Origin: Megachile rotundata
Lineage: Eukaryota; Arthropoda; Insecta; Hymenoptera; Megachilidae
DNA length: 64,000 bases
Assembly (NCBI RefSeq): GCF_050947335.1
Contig: NW_027473329.1
Span: 2,232,001 to 2,296,000 of the forward strand
Reading direction: 5' to 3'
Made by a program: the position numbers and the translations under genes
Notes under the pieces: generated by a model
Database searches by the model: none
The model's input: the letters and a program-made list of their open reading frames with translations, nothing else
Told to the model about the DNA's origin: nothing
In this document: piece after piece, positions 13,991-28,905 of the stretch
How the letters are laid out: every line of letters begins with the position of its first letter
How positions within the stretch are numbered: the stretch's first letter is position 1

Positions 13991-15079
13991 TTGCACGAAT
14001 TATGCTCGTTTTCGAACGATTCAGCCTCTAATTCACACATATCCGCTGTAATTCGACTCTGTACTATCTAGTCATGTTAAGTTATCGTAACTGAGCACAA
14101 TTCAACACCACAATGAACAATTTTGCTCGTTTTGCACGAATTATGCTCATTTTCGAACGATTCAGCCTCTAATTCGCACATATCCGCTGTAATTCGACTC
14201 TGTACTATCTAGTTATGTTAAGTTATCCTATCTGAGCACAATTCGACACCACAATGAACAATTTTGCTCGTTTTGCACGAATTATGCTCATTTTCGCACG
14301 ATTCAGCCTCTAATTCGCACATATCCGCTGTAATTCGACTCTGTACTATCTAATCATGTTAAGTTATCGTAACTGAGCACAATTCAACACCACAACGAAC
14401 AATTTTGCTCGTTTTGCACGAATTATGCTCATTTTCGAACGATTCAGCCTCTAATTCGCACATATCCGCTGTAATTCGGCTCTGTACTATCTAGTTATGT
14501 TAAGTTATCCTATCTGAGCACAATTCGACACCACAATGAGCAATTTTGCTCGTTTTGCACGAATTATGCTCATTTTCGCACGATTCAGCCTCTAATTCGC
14601 ACATATCCGCTGTAATTCGACTCTGTACTATCTAGTTATGTTAAGTTATCCTATCTGAGCACAATTCAACACCACAATGAACAATTTTGCTCGTTTTGCA
14701 CTAATTTTGCTCATTTTCGCACGATTCAGCCTCTAGTTCGCACATATCCGCTGTAATTCGACTCTGTACTATCTAGTTATGTTAAGTTATCCTATCTGAG
14801 CACAATTCAACACCACAATGAACAATTTTCTCGTTTTGCACGAAATATGCTCATTTTCGCACGATTCAGCCTCTAATTCGCACATATCCGCTGTAATTCG
14901 ACTCTGTACTATCTAGTTATGTTAAGTTATCCTATCTGAGCACAATTCAACACCACAATGAACAATTTTGCTCGTTTTGAACGAATTTTGCTCATTTTCG
15001 AACGATTCAGCCTCTAATTCGCACATATCCGCTGTAATTCGACTCTGTACTATCTAGTTATGTTAAGTTATCCTATCTG

Positions 15080-18000
15080 AGCACAATTGAACACCACAAT
15101 GAACAATTTTGCTCGTTTTGCACGAATTTTGCTCGTTTTGAACGAATTTTGCTCATTTTCGTACGATTCAGCCTCTAATTCGCACATATCCGCTGTAATT
15201 CGACTCTGTACTATCTAGTTATGTTAAGTTATCCTATCTGAGCACAATTCAACACCACAATGAACAATTTTGCTCGTTTTGCACGAATTTTGCTCATTTT
15301 CGCACGATTCAGCCTCTAGTTCGCACATATCCGCTGTAATTCGACTCTGTACTAACTAGTTATGTTAAGTTATCCTATCTGAGCACAATTCAACACCACA
15401 ATGAACAATTTTCTCGTTTTGCACGAATTATGCTCATTTTCGCACGATTCAGCCTCTAATTCGCACATATCCGCTGTAATTCGACTCTGTACTATCTAGT
15501 TATGTTAAGTTATCCTATCTGAGCACAATTCAACACCACAATGAACAATTTTGCTCGTTTTGCACGAATTTTGCTCGTTTTGAACGAATTTTGCTCATTT
15601 TCGTACGATTCAGCCTCTAATTCGCACATATCCGCTGTAATTCGACTCTGTACTATCTAGTTATGTTAAGCTATCCTATCTGAGCACAATTCAACACCAC
15701 AATGAACAATTTTGCTCGTTTTGCACGAATTATGCTCATTTTCGCACGATTCAGCCTCTAATTCGCACATATCCGCTGTAATTCGACTCTGTACTATCTA
15801 GCCATGTTAAGTTATCGTAACTGAGCACAATTCAACACCACAATGAACAATTTTGCTCGTTTTGAACGAATTATGCTCATTTTCGCACGATTCAGCCTCT
15901 AATTCGCACATATCCGCTGTAATTCGACTCTGTACTATCTAGTTATGTTAAGTTATCCTATCTGAGCACAATTCAACACCACAATGAACAATTTTGCTCG
16001 TTTTGCACGAATTTTGCTCATTTTCGCACGATTCAGCCTCTAGTTCGCACATATCCGCTGTAATTCGACTCTGTACTATCTAGTTATGTTAAGTTATCCT
16101 ATCTGAGCACAATTCAACACCACAATGAACAATTTTCTCGTTTTGCACGAATTATGCTCATTTTCGCACGATTCAGCCTCTAGTTCGCACATATCCGCTG
16201 TAATTCGACTCTGTACTATCTAGTTATGTTAAGTTATCCTATCTGAGCACAATTCAACACCACAATGAACAATTTTGCTCGTTTTGCACGAATTATGCTC
16301 ATTTTCGCACGATTCAGCCTCTAGTTCGCACATATCCGCTGTAATTCGACTCTGTACTATCTAGTTATGTTAAGTTATCCTATCTGAGCACAATTCAACA
16401 CCACAATGAACAATTTTCTCGTTTTGCACGAATTATGCTCATTTTCGCACGATTCAGCCTCTAGTTCGCACATATCCGCTGTAATTCGACTCTGTACTCT
16501 CTAGTTATGTTAAGTTATCCTATCTGAGCACAATTCAACACCACAATGAACAATTTTGCTCGTTTTGCACGAATTTTGCTCGTTTTGAACGAATTTTGCT
16601 CATTTTCGAACGATTCAGCCTCTAATTCGCACATATCCACTGTAATTCGACTCTGTACTATCTAGTTATGTTAAGTTATCCTATCTGAGCACAATTCAAC
16701 ACCACAATGAACAATTTTGCTCGTTTTGCACGAATTTTGCTCGTTTTCGAACGATTCAGCCTCTAATTCACACATATCCGCTGTAATTCGACTCTGTACT
16801 ATCTAGTCATGTTAAGTTATCGTAACTGAGCACAATTCAACACCACAATGAACAATTTTGCTCGTTTTGCACGAATTATGCTCATTTTCGAACGATTCAG
16901 CCTCTAATTCGCACATATCCGCTGTAATTCGACTCTGTACTATCTAGTTATGTTAAGTTATCCTATCTGAGCACAATTCGACACCACAATGAACAATTTT
17001 GCTCGTTTTGCACGAATTATGCTCATTTTCGCACGATTCAGCCTCTAATTCGCACATATCCGCTGTAATTCGACTCTGTACTATCTAGTCATGTTAAGTT
17101 ATCGTAACTGAGCACAATTCAACACCACAATGAACAATTTTGCTCGTTTTGAACGAATTATGCTCATTTTCGCACGATTCAGCCTCTAATTCGCACATAT
17201 CCGCTGTAATTCGACTCTGTACTATCTAGTTATATTAAGTTATCCTAACTGAGCACAATTCAACACCACAATGAACAATTTTGCTCGTTTTGCACGAATT
17301 TTGCTCGTTTTCGAACGATTCAGCCTCTAATTCACACATATCCGCTGTAATTCGACTCTGTACTATCTAGTTATGTTAAGTTATCCTATCTGAGCACAAT
17401 TCAACACCACAATGAACAATTTTCTCGTTTTGCACGAATTATGCTCATTTTCACACGATTCAGCCTCTAGTTCGCACATATCCGCTGTAATTCGTCTCTG
17501 TACTATCTAGTCATGTTAAGTTATCGTAACTGAGCACAATGAACAATTTTGCTCGTTTTGCACGAATTTTGCTCGTTTTGAACGAATTTTGCTCATTTTC
17601 GAACGATTCAGCCTCTAATTCGCACATATCCGCTGTAATTCGACTCTGTACTATCTAGTTATGTTAAGTTATCCTATCTGAGCACAATTCAACACCACAA
17701 TGAACAATTTTCTCGTTTTGCACGAATTATGCTCATTTTCGCACGATTCAGCCTCTAGTTCGTACATATCCGCTGTAATTCGACTCTGTACTCTCTAGTT
17801 ATGTTAAGTTATCCTATCTGAGCACAATTCAACACCACAATGAACAATTTTGCTCGTTTTGCACGAATTATGCTCATTTTCGCACGATTCAGCCTCTAAT
17901 TCGCACATATCCGCTGTAATTCGACTCTGTACTATCTAGTTATGTTAAGTTATCCTATCTGAGCACAATTCAACACCACAATGAACAATTTTCTCGTTTT

Positions 18001-20580
18001 GCACGAATTATGCTCATTTTCGCACGATTCAGCCTCTAGTTCGCACATATCCGCTGTAATTCGACTCTGTACTATCTAGTTATGTTAAGTTATCCTATCT
18101 GAGCACAATTCAACACCACAATGAACAATTTTGCTCGTTTTGCACGAATTTTGCTCGTTTTGAACGAATTTTGCTCATTTTCGAACGATTCAGCCTCTAA
18201 TTCGCACATATCCGCTGTAATTCGACTCTGTACTATCTAGTTATGTTAAGTTATCCTATCTGAGCACAATTCAACACCACAATGAACAATTTTGCTCGTT
18301 TTGCACGAATTTTGCTCGTTTTGAACGAATTTTGCTCATTTTCGAACGATTCAGCCTCTAATTCGCACATATCCACTGTAATTCGACTCTGTACTATCTA
18401 GTCATGTTAAGTTATCGTAACTGAGCACAATTCAACACCACAATGAACAATTTTGCTCGTTTTGCACGAATTATGCTCATTTTCGAACGATTCAGCCTCT
18501 AATTCGCACATATCCGCTGTAATTCGACTCTGTACTATCTAGTTATGTTAAGTTATCCTATCTGAGCACAATTCGACACCACAATGAACAATTTTGCTCG
18601 TTTTGCACGAATTGTGCTCATTTTCGCACGATTCAGCCTCTAATTCGCACATATCCGCTGTAATTCGACTCTGTACTATCTAATCATGTTAAGTTATCGT
18701 AACTGAGCACAATTCAACACCACAACGAACAATTTTGCTCGTTTTGCACGAATTATGCTCATTTTCGAACGATTCAGCCTCTAATTCGCACATATCCGCT
18801 GTAATTCGACTCTGTACTATCTAGTTATGTTAAGTTATCCTATCTGAGCACAATTCAACACCACAATGAACAATTTTGCTCGTTTTGAACGAATTTTGCT
18901 CATTTTCGCACGATTCAGCCTCTAGTTCGCACATATCCGCTGTAATTCGACTCTGTACTATCTAGTTATGTTAAGTTATCCTATCTGAGCACAATTCAAC
19001 ACCACAATGAACAATTTTCTCGTTTTGCACGAATTATGCTCATTTTCACACGATTCAGCCTCTAGTTCGCACATATCCGCTGTAATTCGTCTCTGTACTA
19101 TCTAGTCATGTTAAGTTATCGTAACTGAGCACAATGAACAATTTTGCTCGTTTTGCACGAATTTTGCTCGTTTTGAACGAATTTTGCTCATTTTCGAACG
19201 ATTCAGCCTCTAATTCGCACATATCCGCTGTAATTCGACTCTGTACTATCTAGTTATGTTAAGTTATCCTATCTGAGCACAATTCAACACCACAATGAAC
19301 AATTTTCTCGTTTTGCACGAATTATGCTCATTTTCGCACGATTCAGCCTCTAGTTCGCACATATCCGCTGTAATTCGACTCTGTACTATCTAGTTATGTT
19401 AAGTTATCCTATCTGAGCACAATTCAACACCACAATGAACAATTTTGCTCGTTTTGCACGAATTATGCTCATTTTCGCACGATTCAGCCTCTAATTCGCA
19501 CATATCCGCTGTAATTCGACTGTGTACTATCTAGTTATGTTAAGTTATCCTATCTGAGCACAATTCAACACCACAATGAACAATTTTCTCGTTTTGCACG
19601 AATTATGCTCATTTTCGCACGATTCAGCCTCTAGTTCGCACATATCCGCTGTAATTCGACTCTGTACTATCTAGTTATGTTAAGTTATCCTATCTGAGCA
19701 CAATTCAACACCACAATGAACAATTTTGCTCGTTTTGCACGAATTTTGCTCGTTTTGAACGAATTTTTCTCATTTTCGAACGATTCAGCCTCTAATTCGC
19801 ACATATCCGCTGTAATTCGACTCTGTACTATCTAGTTATGTTAAGTTATCCTATCTGAGCACAATTCAACACCACAATGAACAATTTTGCTCGTTTTGCA
19901 CGAATTTTGCTCGTTTTGAACGAATTTTGCTCATTTTCGAACGATTCAGCCTCTAATTCGCACATATCCGCTGTAATTCGACTCTGTACTATCTAGTTAT
20001 GTTAAGTTATCCTATCTGAGCACAATTCAACACCACAATGAACAATTTTCTCGTTTTGCACGAATTATGCTCATTTTCGCACGATTCAGCCTCTAGTTCG
20101 CACATATCCGCTGTAATTCGACTCTGTACTATCTAGTTATGTTAAGTTATCCTATCTGAGCACAATTCAACACCACAATGAACAATTTTGCTCGTTTTGC
20201 ACGAATTATGCTCATTTTCGCACGATTCAGCCTCTAATTCGCACATATCCGCTGTAATTCGACTCTGTACTATCTAGTTATGTTAAGTTATCCTATCTGA
20301 GCACAATTCAACACCACAATGAACAATTTTCTCGTTTTGCACGAATTATGCTCATTTTCGCACGATTCAGCCTCTAGTTCGCACATATCCGCTGTAATTC
20401 GACTCTGTACTATCTAGTTATGTTAAGTTATCCTATCTGAGCACAATTCAACACCACAATGAACAATTTTGCTCGTTTTGCACGAATTTTGCTCATTTTC
20501 GAACGATTCAGCCTCTAATTCGCACATATCCGCTGTAATTCGACTCTGTACTATCTAGTTATGTTAAGTTATCCTATCTG
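15080..20580 (+). repeat. Multi-kb higher-order block, copy B
   Basis: Matches copy A at +10,269 bp and copy C at -5,501 bp, from the gcacaattgaac variant onward. It lacks two consecutive monomers (301 bp, 140+161) that A and C both have near 8.0 and 23.8 kb: the offset to A drops from 10,269 to 9,968 by the gaattgtgct marker at 18609. It ends where copy C starts, so B and C are directly adjacent. Confidence 0.75.
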
Positions 20581-23500
20581 AGCACAATTCAACACCACAA
20601 TGAACAATTTTGCTCGTTTTGCACGAATTTTGCTCGTTTTGAACGAATTTTGCTCATTTTCGTACGATTCAGCCTCTAATTCGCACATATCCGCTGTAAT
20701 TCGACTCTGTACTATCTAGTTATGTTAAGTTATCCTATCTGAGCACAATTCAACACCACAATGAACAATTTTGCTCGTTTTGCACGAATTTTGCTCATTT
20801 TCGCACGATTCAGCCTCTAGTTCGCACATATCCGCTGTAATTCGACTCTGTACTAACTAGTTATGTTAAGTTATCCTATCTGAGCACAATTCAACACCAC
20901 AATGAACAATTTTCTCGTTTTGCACGAATTATGCTCATTTTCGCACGATTCAGCCTCTAATTCGCACATATCCGCTGTAATTCGACTCTGTACTATCTAG
21001 TTATGTTAAGTTATCCTATCTGAGCACAATTCAACACCACAATGAACAATTTTGCTCGTTTTGCACGAATTTTGCTCGTTTTGAACGAATTTTGCTCATT
21101 TTCGTACGATTCAGCCTCTAATTCGCACATATCCGCTGTAATTCGACTCTGTACTATCTAGTTATGTTAAGCTATCCTATCTGAGCACAATTCAACACCA
21201 CAATGAACAATTTTGCTCGTTTTGCACGAATTATGCTCATTTTCGCACGATTCAGCCTCTAATTCGCACATATCCGCTGTAATTCGACTCTGTACTATCT
21301 AGCCATGTTAAGTTATCGTAACTGAGCACAATTCAACACCACAATGAACAATTTTGCTCGTTTTGAACGAATTATGCTCATTTTCGCACGATTCAGCCTC
21401 TAATTCGCACATATCCGCTGTAATTCGACTCTGTACTATCTAGTTATGTTAAGTTATCCTATCTGAGCACAATTCAACACCACAATGAACAATTTTGCTC
21501 GTTTTGCACGAATTTTGCTCATTTTCGCACGATTCAGCCTCTAGTTCGCACATATCCGCTGTAATTCGACTCTGTACTATCTAGTTATGTTAAGTTATCC
21601 TATCTGAGCACAATTCAACACCACAATGAACAATTTTCTCGTTTTGCACGAATTATGCTCATTTTCGCACGATTCAGCCTCTAGTTCGCACATATCCGCT
21701 GTAATTCGACTCTGTACTATCTAGTTATGTTAAGTTATCCTATCTGAGCACAATTCAACACCACAATGAACAATTTTGCTCGTTTTGCACGAATTATGCT
21801 CATTTTCGCACGATTCAGCCTCTAGTTCGCACATATCCGCTGTAATTCGACTCTGTACTATCTAGTTATGTTAAGTTATCCTATCTGAGCACAATTCAAC
21901 ACCACAATGAACAATTTTCTCGTTTTGCACGAATTATGCTCATTTTCGCACGATTCAGCCTCTAGTTCGCACATATCCGCTGTAATTCGACTCTGTACTA
22001 TCTAGTTATGTTAAGTTATCCTATCTGAGCACAATTCAACACCACAATGAACAATTTTGCTCGTTTTGCACGAATTTTGCTCGTTTTGAACGAATTTTGC
22101 TCATTTTCGAACGATTCAGCCTCTAATTCGCACATATCCACTGTAATTCGACTCTGTACTATCTAGTTATGTTAAGTTATCCTATCTGAGCACAATTCAA
22201 CACCACAATGAACAATTTTGCTCGTTTTGCACGAATTTTGCTCGTTTTCGAACGATTCAGCCTCTAATTCACACATATCCGCTGTAATTCGACTCTGTAC
22301 TATCTAGTCATGTTAAGTTATCGTAACTGAGCACAATTCAACACCACAATGAACAATTTTGCTCGTTTTGCACGAATTATGCTCATTTTCGAACGATTCA
22401 GCCTCTAATTCGCACATATCCGCTGTAATTCGACTCTGTACTATCTAGTTATGTTAAGTTATCCTATCTGAGCACAATTCGACACCACAATGAACAATTT
22501 TGCTCGTTTTGCACGAATTATGCTCATTTTCGCACGATTCAGCCTCTAATTCGCACATATCCGCTGTAATTCGACTCTGTACTATCTAGTCATGTTAAGT
22601 TATCGTAACTGAGCACAATTCAACACCACAATGAACAATTTTGCTCGTTTTGAACGAATTATGCTCATTTTCGCACGATTCAGCCTCTAATTCGCACATA
22701 TCCGCTGTAATTCGACTCTGTACTATCTAGTTATATTAAGTTATCCTAACTGAGCACAATTCAACACCACAATGAACAATTTTGCTCGTTTTGCACGAAT
22801 TTTGCTCGTTTTCGAACGATTCAGCCTCTAATTCACACATATCCGCTGTAATTCGACTCTGTACTATCTAGTTATGTTAAGTTATCCTATCTGAGCACAA
22901 TTCAACACCACAATGAACAATTTTCTCGTTTTGCACGAATTATGCTCATTTTCACACGATTCAGCCTCTAGTTCGCACATATCCGCTGTAATTCGTCTCT
23001 GTACTATCTAGTCATGTTAAGTTATCGTAACTGAGCACAATGAACAATTTTGCTCGTTTTGCACGAATTTTGCTCGTTTTGAACGAATTTTGCTCATTTT
23101 CGAACGATTCAGCCTCTAATTCGCACATATCCGCTGTAATTCGACTCTGTACTATCTAGTTATGTTAAGTTATCCTATCTGAGCACAATTCAACACCACA
23201 ATGAACAATTTTCTCGTTTTGCACGAATTATGCTCATTTTCGCACGATTCAGCCTCTAGTTCGTACATATCCGCTGTAATTCGACTCTGTACTATCTAGT
23301 TATGTTAAGTTATCCTATCTGAGCACAATTCAACACCACAATGAACAATTTTGCTCGTTTTGCACGAATTATGCTCATTTTCGCACGATTCAGCCTCTAA
23401 TTCGCACATATCCGCTGTAATTCGACTCTGTACTATCTAGTTATGTTAAGTTATCCTATCTGAGCACAATTCAACACCACAATGAACAATTTTCTCGTTT

Positions 23501-26500
23501 TGCACGAATTATGCTCATTTTCGCACGATTCAGCCTCTAGTTCGCACATATCCGCTGTAATTCGACTCTGTACTATCTAGTTATGTTAAGTTATCCTATC
23601 TGAGCACAATTCAACACCACAATGAACAATTTTGCTCGTTTTGCACGAATTTTGCTCGTTTTGAACGAATTTTGCTCATTTTCGAACGATTCAGCCTCTA
23701 ATTCGCACATATCCGCTGTAATTCGACTCTGTACTATCTAGTTATGTTAAGTTATCCTATCTGAGCACAATTCAACACCACAATGAACAATTTTCTCGTT
23801 TTGCACGAATTATGCTCATTTTCGCACGATTCAGCCTCTAGTTCGCACATATCCGCTGTAATTCGACTCTGTACTATCTAGTTATGTTAAGTTATCCTAT
23901 CTGAGCACAATTCAACACCACAATGAACAATTTTGCTCGTTTTGCACGAATTTTGCTCGTTTTGAACGAATTTTGCTCATTTTCGAACGATTCAGCCTCT
24001 AATTCGCACATATCCGCTGTAATTCGACTCTGTACTATCTAGTTATGTTAAGTTATCCTATCTGAGCACAATTCAACACCACAATGAACAATTTTGCTCG
24101 TTTTGCACGAATTTTGCTCGTTTTGAACGAATTTTGCTCATTTTCGAACGATTCAGCCTCTAATTCGCACATATCCACTGTAATTCGACTCTGTACTATC
24201 TAGTCATGTTAAGTTATCGTAACTGAGCACAATTCAACACCACAATGAACAATTTTGCTCGTTTTGCACGAATTATGCTCATTTTCGAACGATTCAGCCT
24301 CTAATTCGCACATATCCGCTGTAATTCGACTCTGTACTATCTAGTTATGTTAAGTTATCCTATCTGAGCACAATTCGACACCACAATGAACAATTTTGCT
24401 CGTTTTGCACGAATTGTGCTCATTTTCGCACGATTCAGCCTCTAATTCGCACATATCCGCTGTAATTCGACTCTGTACTATCTAATCATGTTAAGTTATC
24501 GTAACTGAGCACAATTCAACACCACAACGAACAATTTTGCTCGTTTTGCACGAATTATGCTCATTTTCGAACGATTCAGCCTCTAATTCGCACATATCCG
24601 CTGTAATTCGACTCTGTACTATCTAGTTATGTTAAGTTATCCTATCTGAGCACAATTCAACACCACAATGAACAATTTTGCTCGTTTTGAACGAATTTTG
24701 CTCATTTTCGCACGATTCAGCCTCTAGTTCGCACATATCCGCTGTAATTCGACTCTGTACTATCTAGTTATGTTAAGTTATCCTATCTGAGCACAATTCA
24801 ACACCACAATGAACAATTTTCTCGTTTTGCACGAATTATGCTCATTTTCACACGATTCAGCCTCTAGTTCGCACATATCCGCTGTAATTCGTCTCTGTAC
24901 TATCTAGTCATGTTAAGTTATCGTAACTGAGCACAATGAACAATTTTGCTCGTTTTGCACGAATTTTGCTCGTTTTGAACGAATTTTGCTCATTTTCGAA
25001 CGATTCAGCCTCTAATTCGCACATATCCGCTGTAATTCGACTCTGTACTATCTAGTTATGTTAAGTTATCCTATCTGAGCACAATTCAACACCACAATGA
25101 ACAATTTTCTCGTTTTGCACGAATTATGCTCATTTTCGCACGATTCAGCCTCTAGTTCGCACATATCCGCTGTAATTCGACTCTGTACTATCTAGTTATG
25201 TTAAGTTATCCTATCTGAGCACAATTCAACACCACAATGAACAATTTTGCTCGTTTTGCACGAATTATGCTCATTTTCGCACGATTCAGCCTCTAATTCG
25301 CACATATCCGCTGTAATTCGACTGTGTACTATCTAGTTATGTTAAGTTATCCTATCTGAGCACAATTCAACACCACAATGAACAATTTTCTCGTTTTGCA
25401 CGAATTATGCTCATTTTCGCACGATTCAGCCTCTAGTTCGCACATATCCGCTGTAATTCGACTCTGTACTATCTAGTTATGTTAAGTTATCCTATCTGAG
25501 CACAATTCAACACCACAATGAACAATTTTGCTCGTTTTGCACGAATTTTGCTCGTTTTGAACGAATTTTTCTCATTTTCGAACGATTCAGCCTCTAATTC
25601 GCACATATCCGCTGTAATTCGACTCTGTACTATCTAGTTATGTTAAGTTATCCTATCTGAGCACAATTCAACACCACAATGAACAATTTTGCTCGTTTTG
25701 CACGAATTTTGCTCGTTTTGAACGAATTTTGCTCATTTTCGAACGATTCAGCCTCTAATTCGCACATATCCGCTGTAATTCGACTCTGTACTATCTAGTT
25801 ATGTTAAGTTATCCTATCTGAGCACAATTCAACACCACAATGAACAATTTTCTCGTTTTGCACGAATTATGCTCATTTTCGCACGATTCAGCCTCTAGTT
25901 CGCACATATCCGCTGTAATTCGACTCTGTACTATCTAGTTATGTTAAGTTATCCTACCTGAGCACAATTCAACACCACAATGAACAATTTTGCTCGTTTT
26001 GCACGAATTTTGCTCATTTTCGAACGATTCAGCCTCTAATTCGCACATATCCGCTGTAATTCGACTCTGTACTATCTAGTTATGTTAAGTTATCCTATCT
26101 GAGCACAATTCAACACCACAATGAACAATTTTGCTCGTTTTGCACGAATTTTGCTCGTTTTGAACGAATTTTGCTCATTTTCGAACGATTCAGCCTCTAA
26201 TTCGCACATATCCGCTGTAATTCGACTCTGTACTATCTAGTTATGTTAAGTTATCCTATCTGAGCACAATTCAACACCACAATGAACAATTTTCTCGTTT
26301 TGCACGAATTATGCTCATTTTCGCACGATTCAGCCTCTAGTTCGCACATATCCGCTGTAATTCGACTCTGTACTATCTAGTTATGTTAAGTTATCCTATC
26401 TGAGCACAATTCAACACCACAATGAACAATTTTGCTCGTTTTGCACGAATTATGCTCATTTTCGCACGATTCAGCCTCTAATTCGCACATATCCGCTGTA

Positions 26501-26725
26501 ATTCGACTCTGTACTATCTAGTTATGTTAAGTTATCCTATCTGAGCACAATTCAACACCACAATGAACAATTTTCTCGTTTTGCACGAATTATGCTCATT
26601 TTCGCACGATTCAGCCTCTAGTTCGCACATATCCGCTGTAATTCGACTCTGTACTATCTAGTTATGTTAAGTTATCCTATCTGAGCATAATTCAACACCA
26701 CAATGAACAATTTTGCTCGTTTTGC

Positions 26726-28905
26726 ACGAATTTTGCTCATTTTCGAACGATTCAGCCTCTAATTCGCACATATCCGCTGTAATTCGACTCTGTACTATCT
26801 AGTTATGTTAAGTTATCCTATCTGAGCACAATTCAACACCACAATGAACAATTTTGCTCGTTTTGCACGAATTTTGCTCGTTTTGAACGAATTTTGCTCA
26901 TTTTCGAACGATTCAGCCTCTAATTCGCACATATCCACTGTAATTCGACTCTGTACTATCTAGTTATGTTAAGTTATCCTATCTGAGCACAATTCAACAC
27001 CACAATGAACAATTTTGCTCGTTTTGCACGAATTTTGCTCGTTTTCGAACGATTCAGCCTCTAATTCACACATATCCGCTGTAATTCGACTCTGTACTAT
27101 CTAGTCATGTTAAGTTATCGTAACTGAGGACAATTCAACACCACAATGAACAATTTTGCTCGTTTTGCACGAATTATGCTCATTTTCGAACGATTCAGCC
27201 TCTAATTCGCACATATCCGCTGTAATTCGACTCTGTACTATCTAGTTATGTTAAGTTATCCTATCTGAGCACAATTCAACACCACAATGAACAATTTTGC
27301 TCGTTTTGCACGAATTATGCTCATTTTCGCACGATTCAGCCTCTAATTCGCACATATCCGCTGTAATTCGACTCTGTACTATCTAGTTATGTTAAGTTAT
27401 CCTATCTGAGCACAATTCAACACCACAATGAAAAATTTTCTCGTTTTGCACGAATTATGCTCATTTTCGCACGATTCAGCCTCTAGTTCGCACATATCCG
27501 CTGTAATTCGACTCTGTACTATCTAGTTATGTTAAGTTATCCTATCTGAGCACAATTCAACACCACAATGAACACTTTTGCTCGTTTTGCACGAATTTTG
27601 CTCGTTTTGAACGAATTTTGCTCATTTTCGAACGAATCAGCCTCTAATTCGCACTTATCCGCTGTAATTCGACTCTGTACTATCTAGTTATGTTAAGTTA
27701 TCCTATCTGAGCACAATTCAACACCACAATGAACAATTTTGCTCGTTTTGCACGAATTTTGCTCGTTTTGAACGAATTTTGCTCATTTTCGAACGATTCA
27801 GCCTCTAATTCGCACATATCCACTGTAATTCGACTCTGTACTATCTAGTTATGTTAAGTTATCCTATCTGAGCACAATTCAACACCACAATGAACAATTT
27901 TGCTCGTTTTGCACGAATTTTGCTCGTTTTCGAACGATTCAGCCTCTAATTCACACATATCCGCTGTAATTCGACTCTGTACTATCTAGTCATGTTAAGT
28001 TATCGTAACTGAGCACAATTCAACACCACAATGAACAATTTTGCTCGTTTTGCACGAATTATGCTCATTTTCGAACGATTCAGCCTCTAATTCGCACATA
28101 TCCGCTGTAATTCGACTCTGTACTATCTAGTTATGTTAAGTTATCCTATCTGAGCACAATTCGACACCACAATGAACAATTTTGCTCGTTTTGCACGAAT
28201 TATGCTCATTTTCGCACGATTCAGCCTCTAATTCGCACATATCCGCTGTAATTCGACTCTGTACTATCTAATCATGTTAAGTTATCGTAACTGAGCACAA
28301 TTCAACACCACAACGAACAATTTTGCTCGTTTTGCACGAATTATGCTCATTTTCGAACGATTCAGCCTCTAATTCGCACATATCCGCTGTAATTCGACTC
28401 TGTACTATCTAGTTATGTTAAGTTATCCTATCTGAGCACAATTCGACACCACAATGAACAATTTTGCTCGTTTTGCACGAATTATGCTCATATTCGCACG
28501 ATTCAGCCTCTAATTCGCACATATCCGCTGTAATTCGACTCTGTACTATCTGGTTATGTTAAGTTATCCTATCTGAGCACAATTCAACACCACAATGAAC
28601 AATTTTGCTCGTTTTGCACTAATTTTGCTCATTTTCGCACGATTCAGCCTCTAGTTCGCACATATCCGCTGTAATTCGACTCTGTACTATCTAGTTATGT
28701 TAAGTTATCCTATCTGAGCACAATTCAACACCACAATGAACAATTTTCTCGTTTTGCACGAATTATGCTCATTTTCACACGATTCAGCCTCTAGTTCGCA
28801 CATATCCGCTGTAATTCGTCTCTGTACTATCTAGTCATGTTAAGTTATCGTAACTGAGTACAATGAACAATTTTGCTCGTTTTGCACGAATTTTGCTCGT
28901 TTTGA
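26726..28905 (+). repeat. 2,180-bp tandem duplication, first copy
   Basis: A stretch of about 15 monomers duplicated directly in tandem with 28906-31085. Shared private variants include gaggacaattc (27129/29309), gaaaaattttctcg, gaacacttttgctcg, gcacttatcc, catattcgcacg, tctggttatg and gagtacaatg (28854/31034). The very few differences seen, such as acatgtccg near 30701 in the second copy, imply a recent event. Confidence 0.82.
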
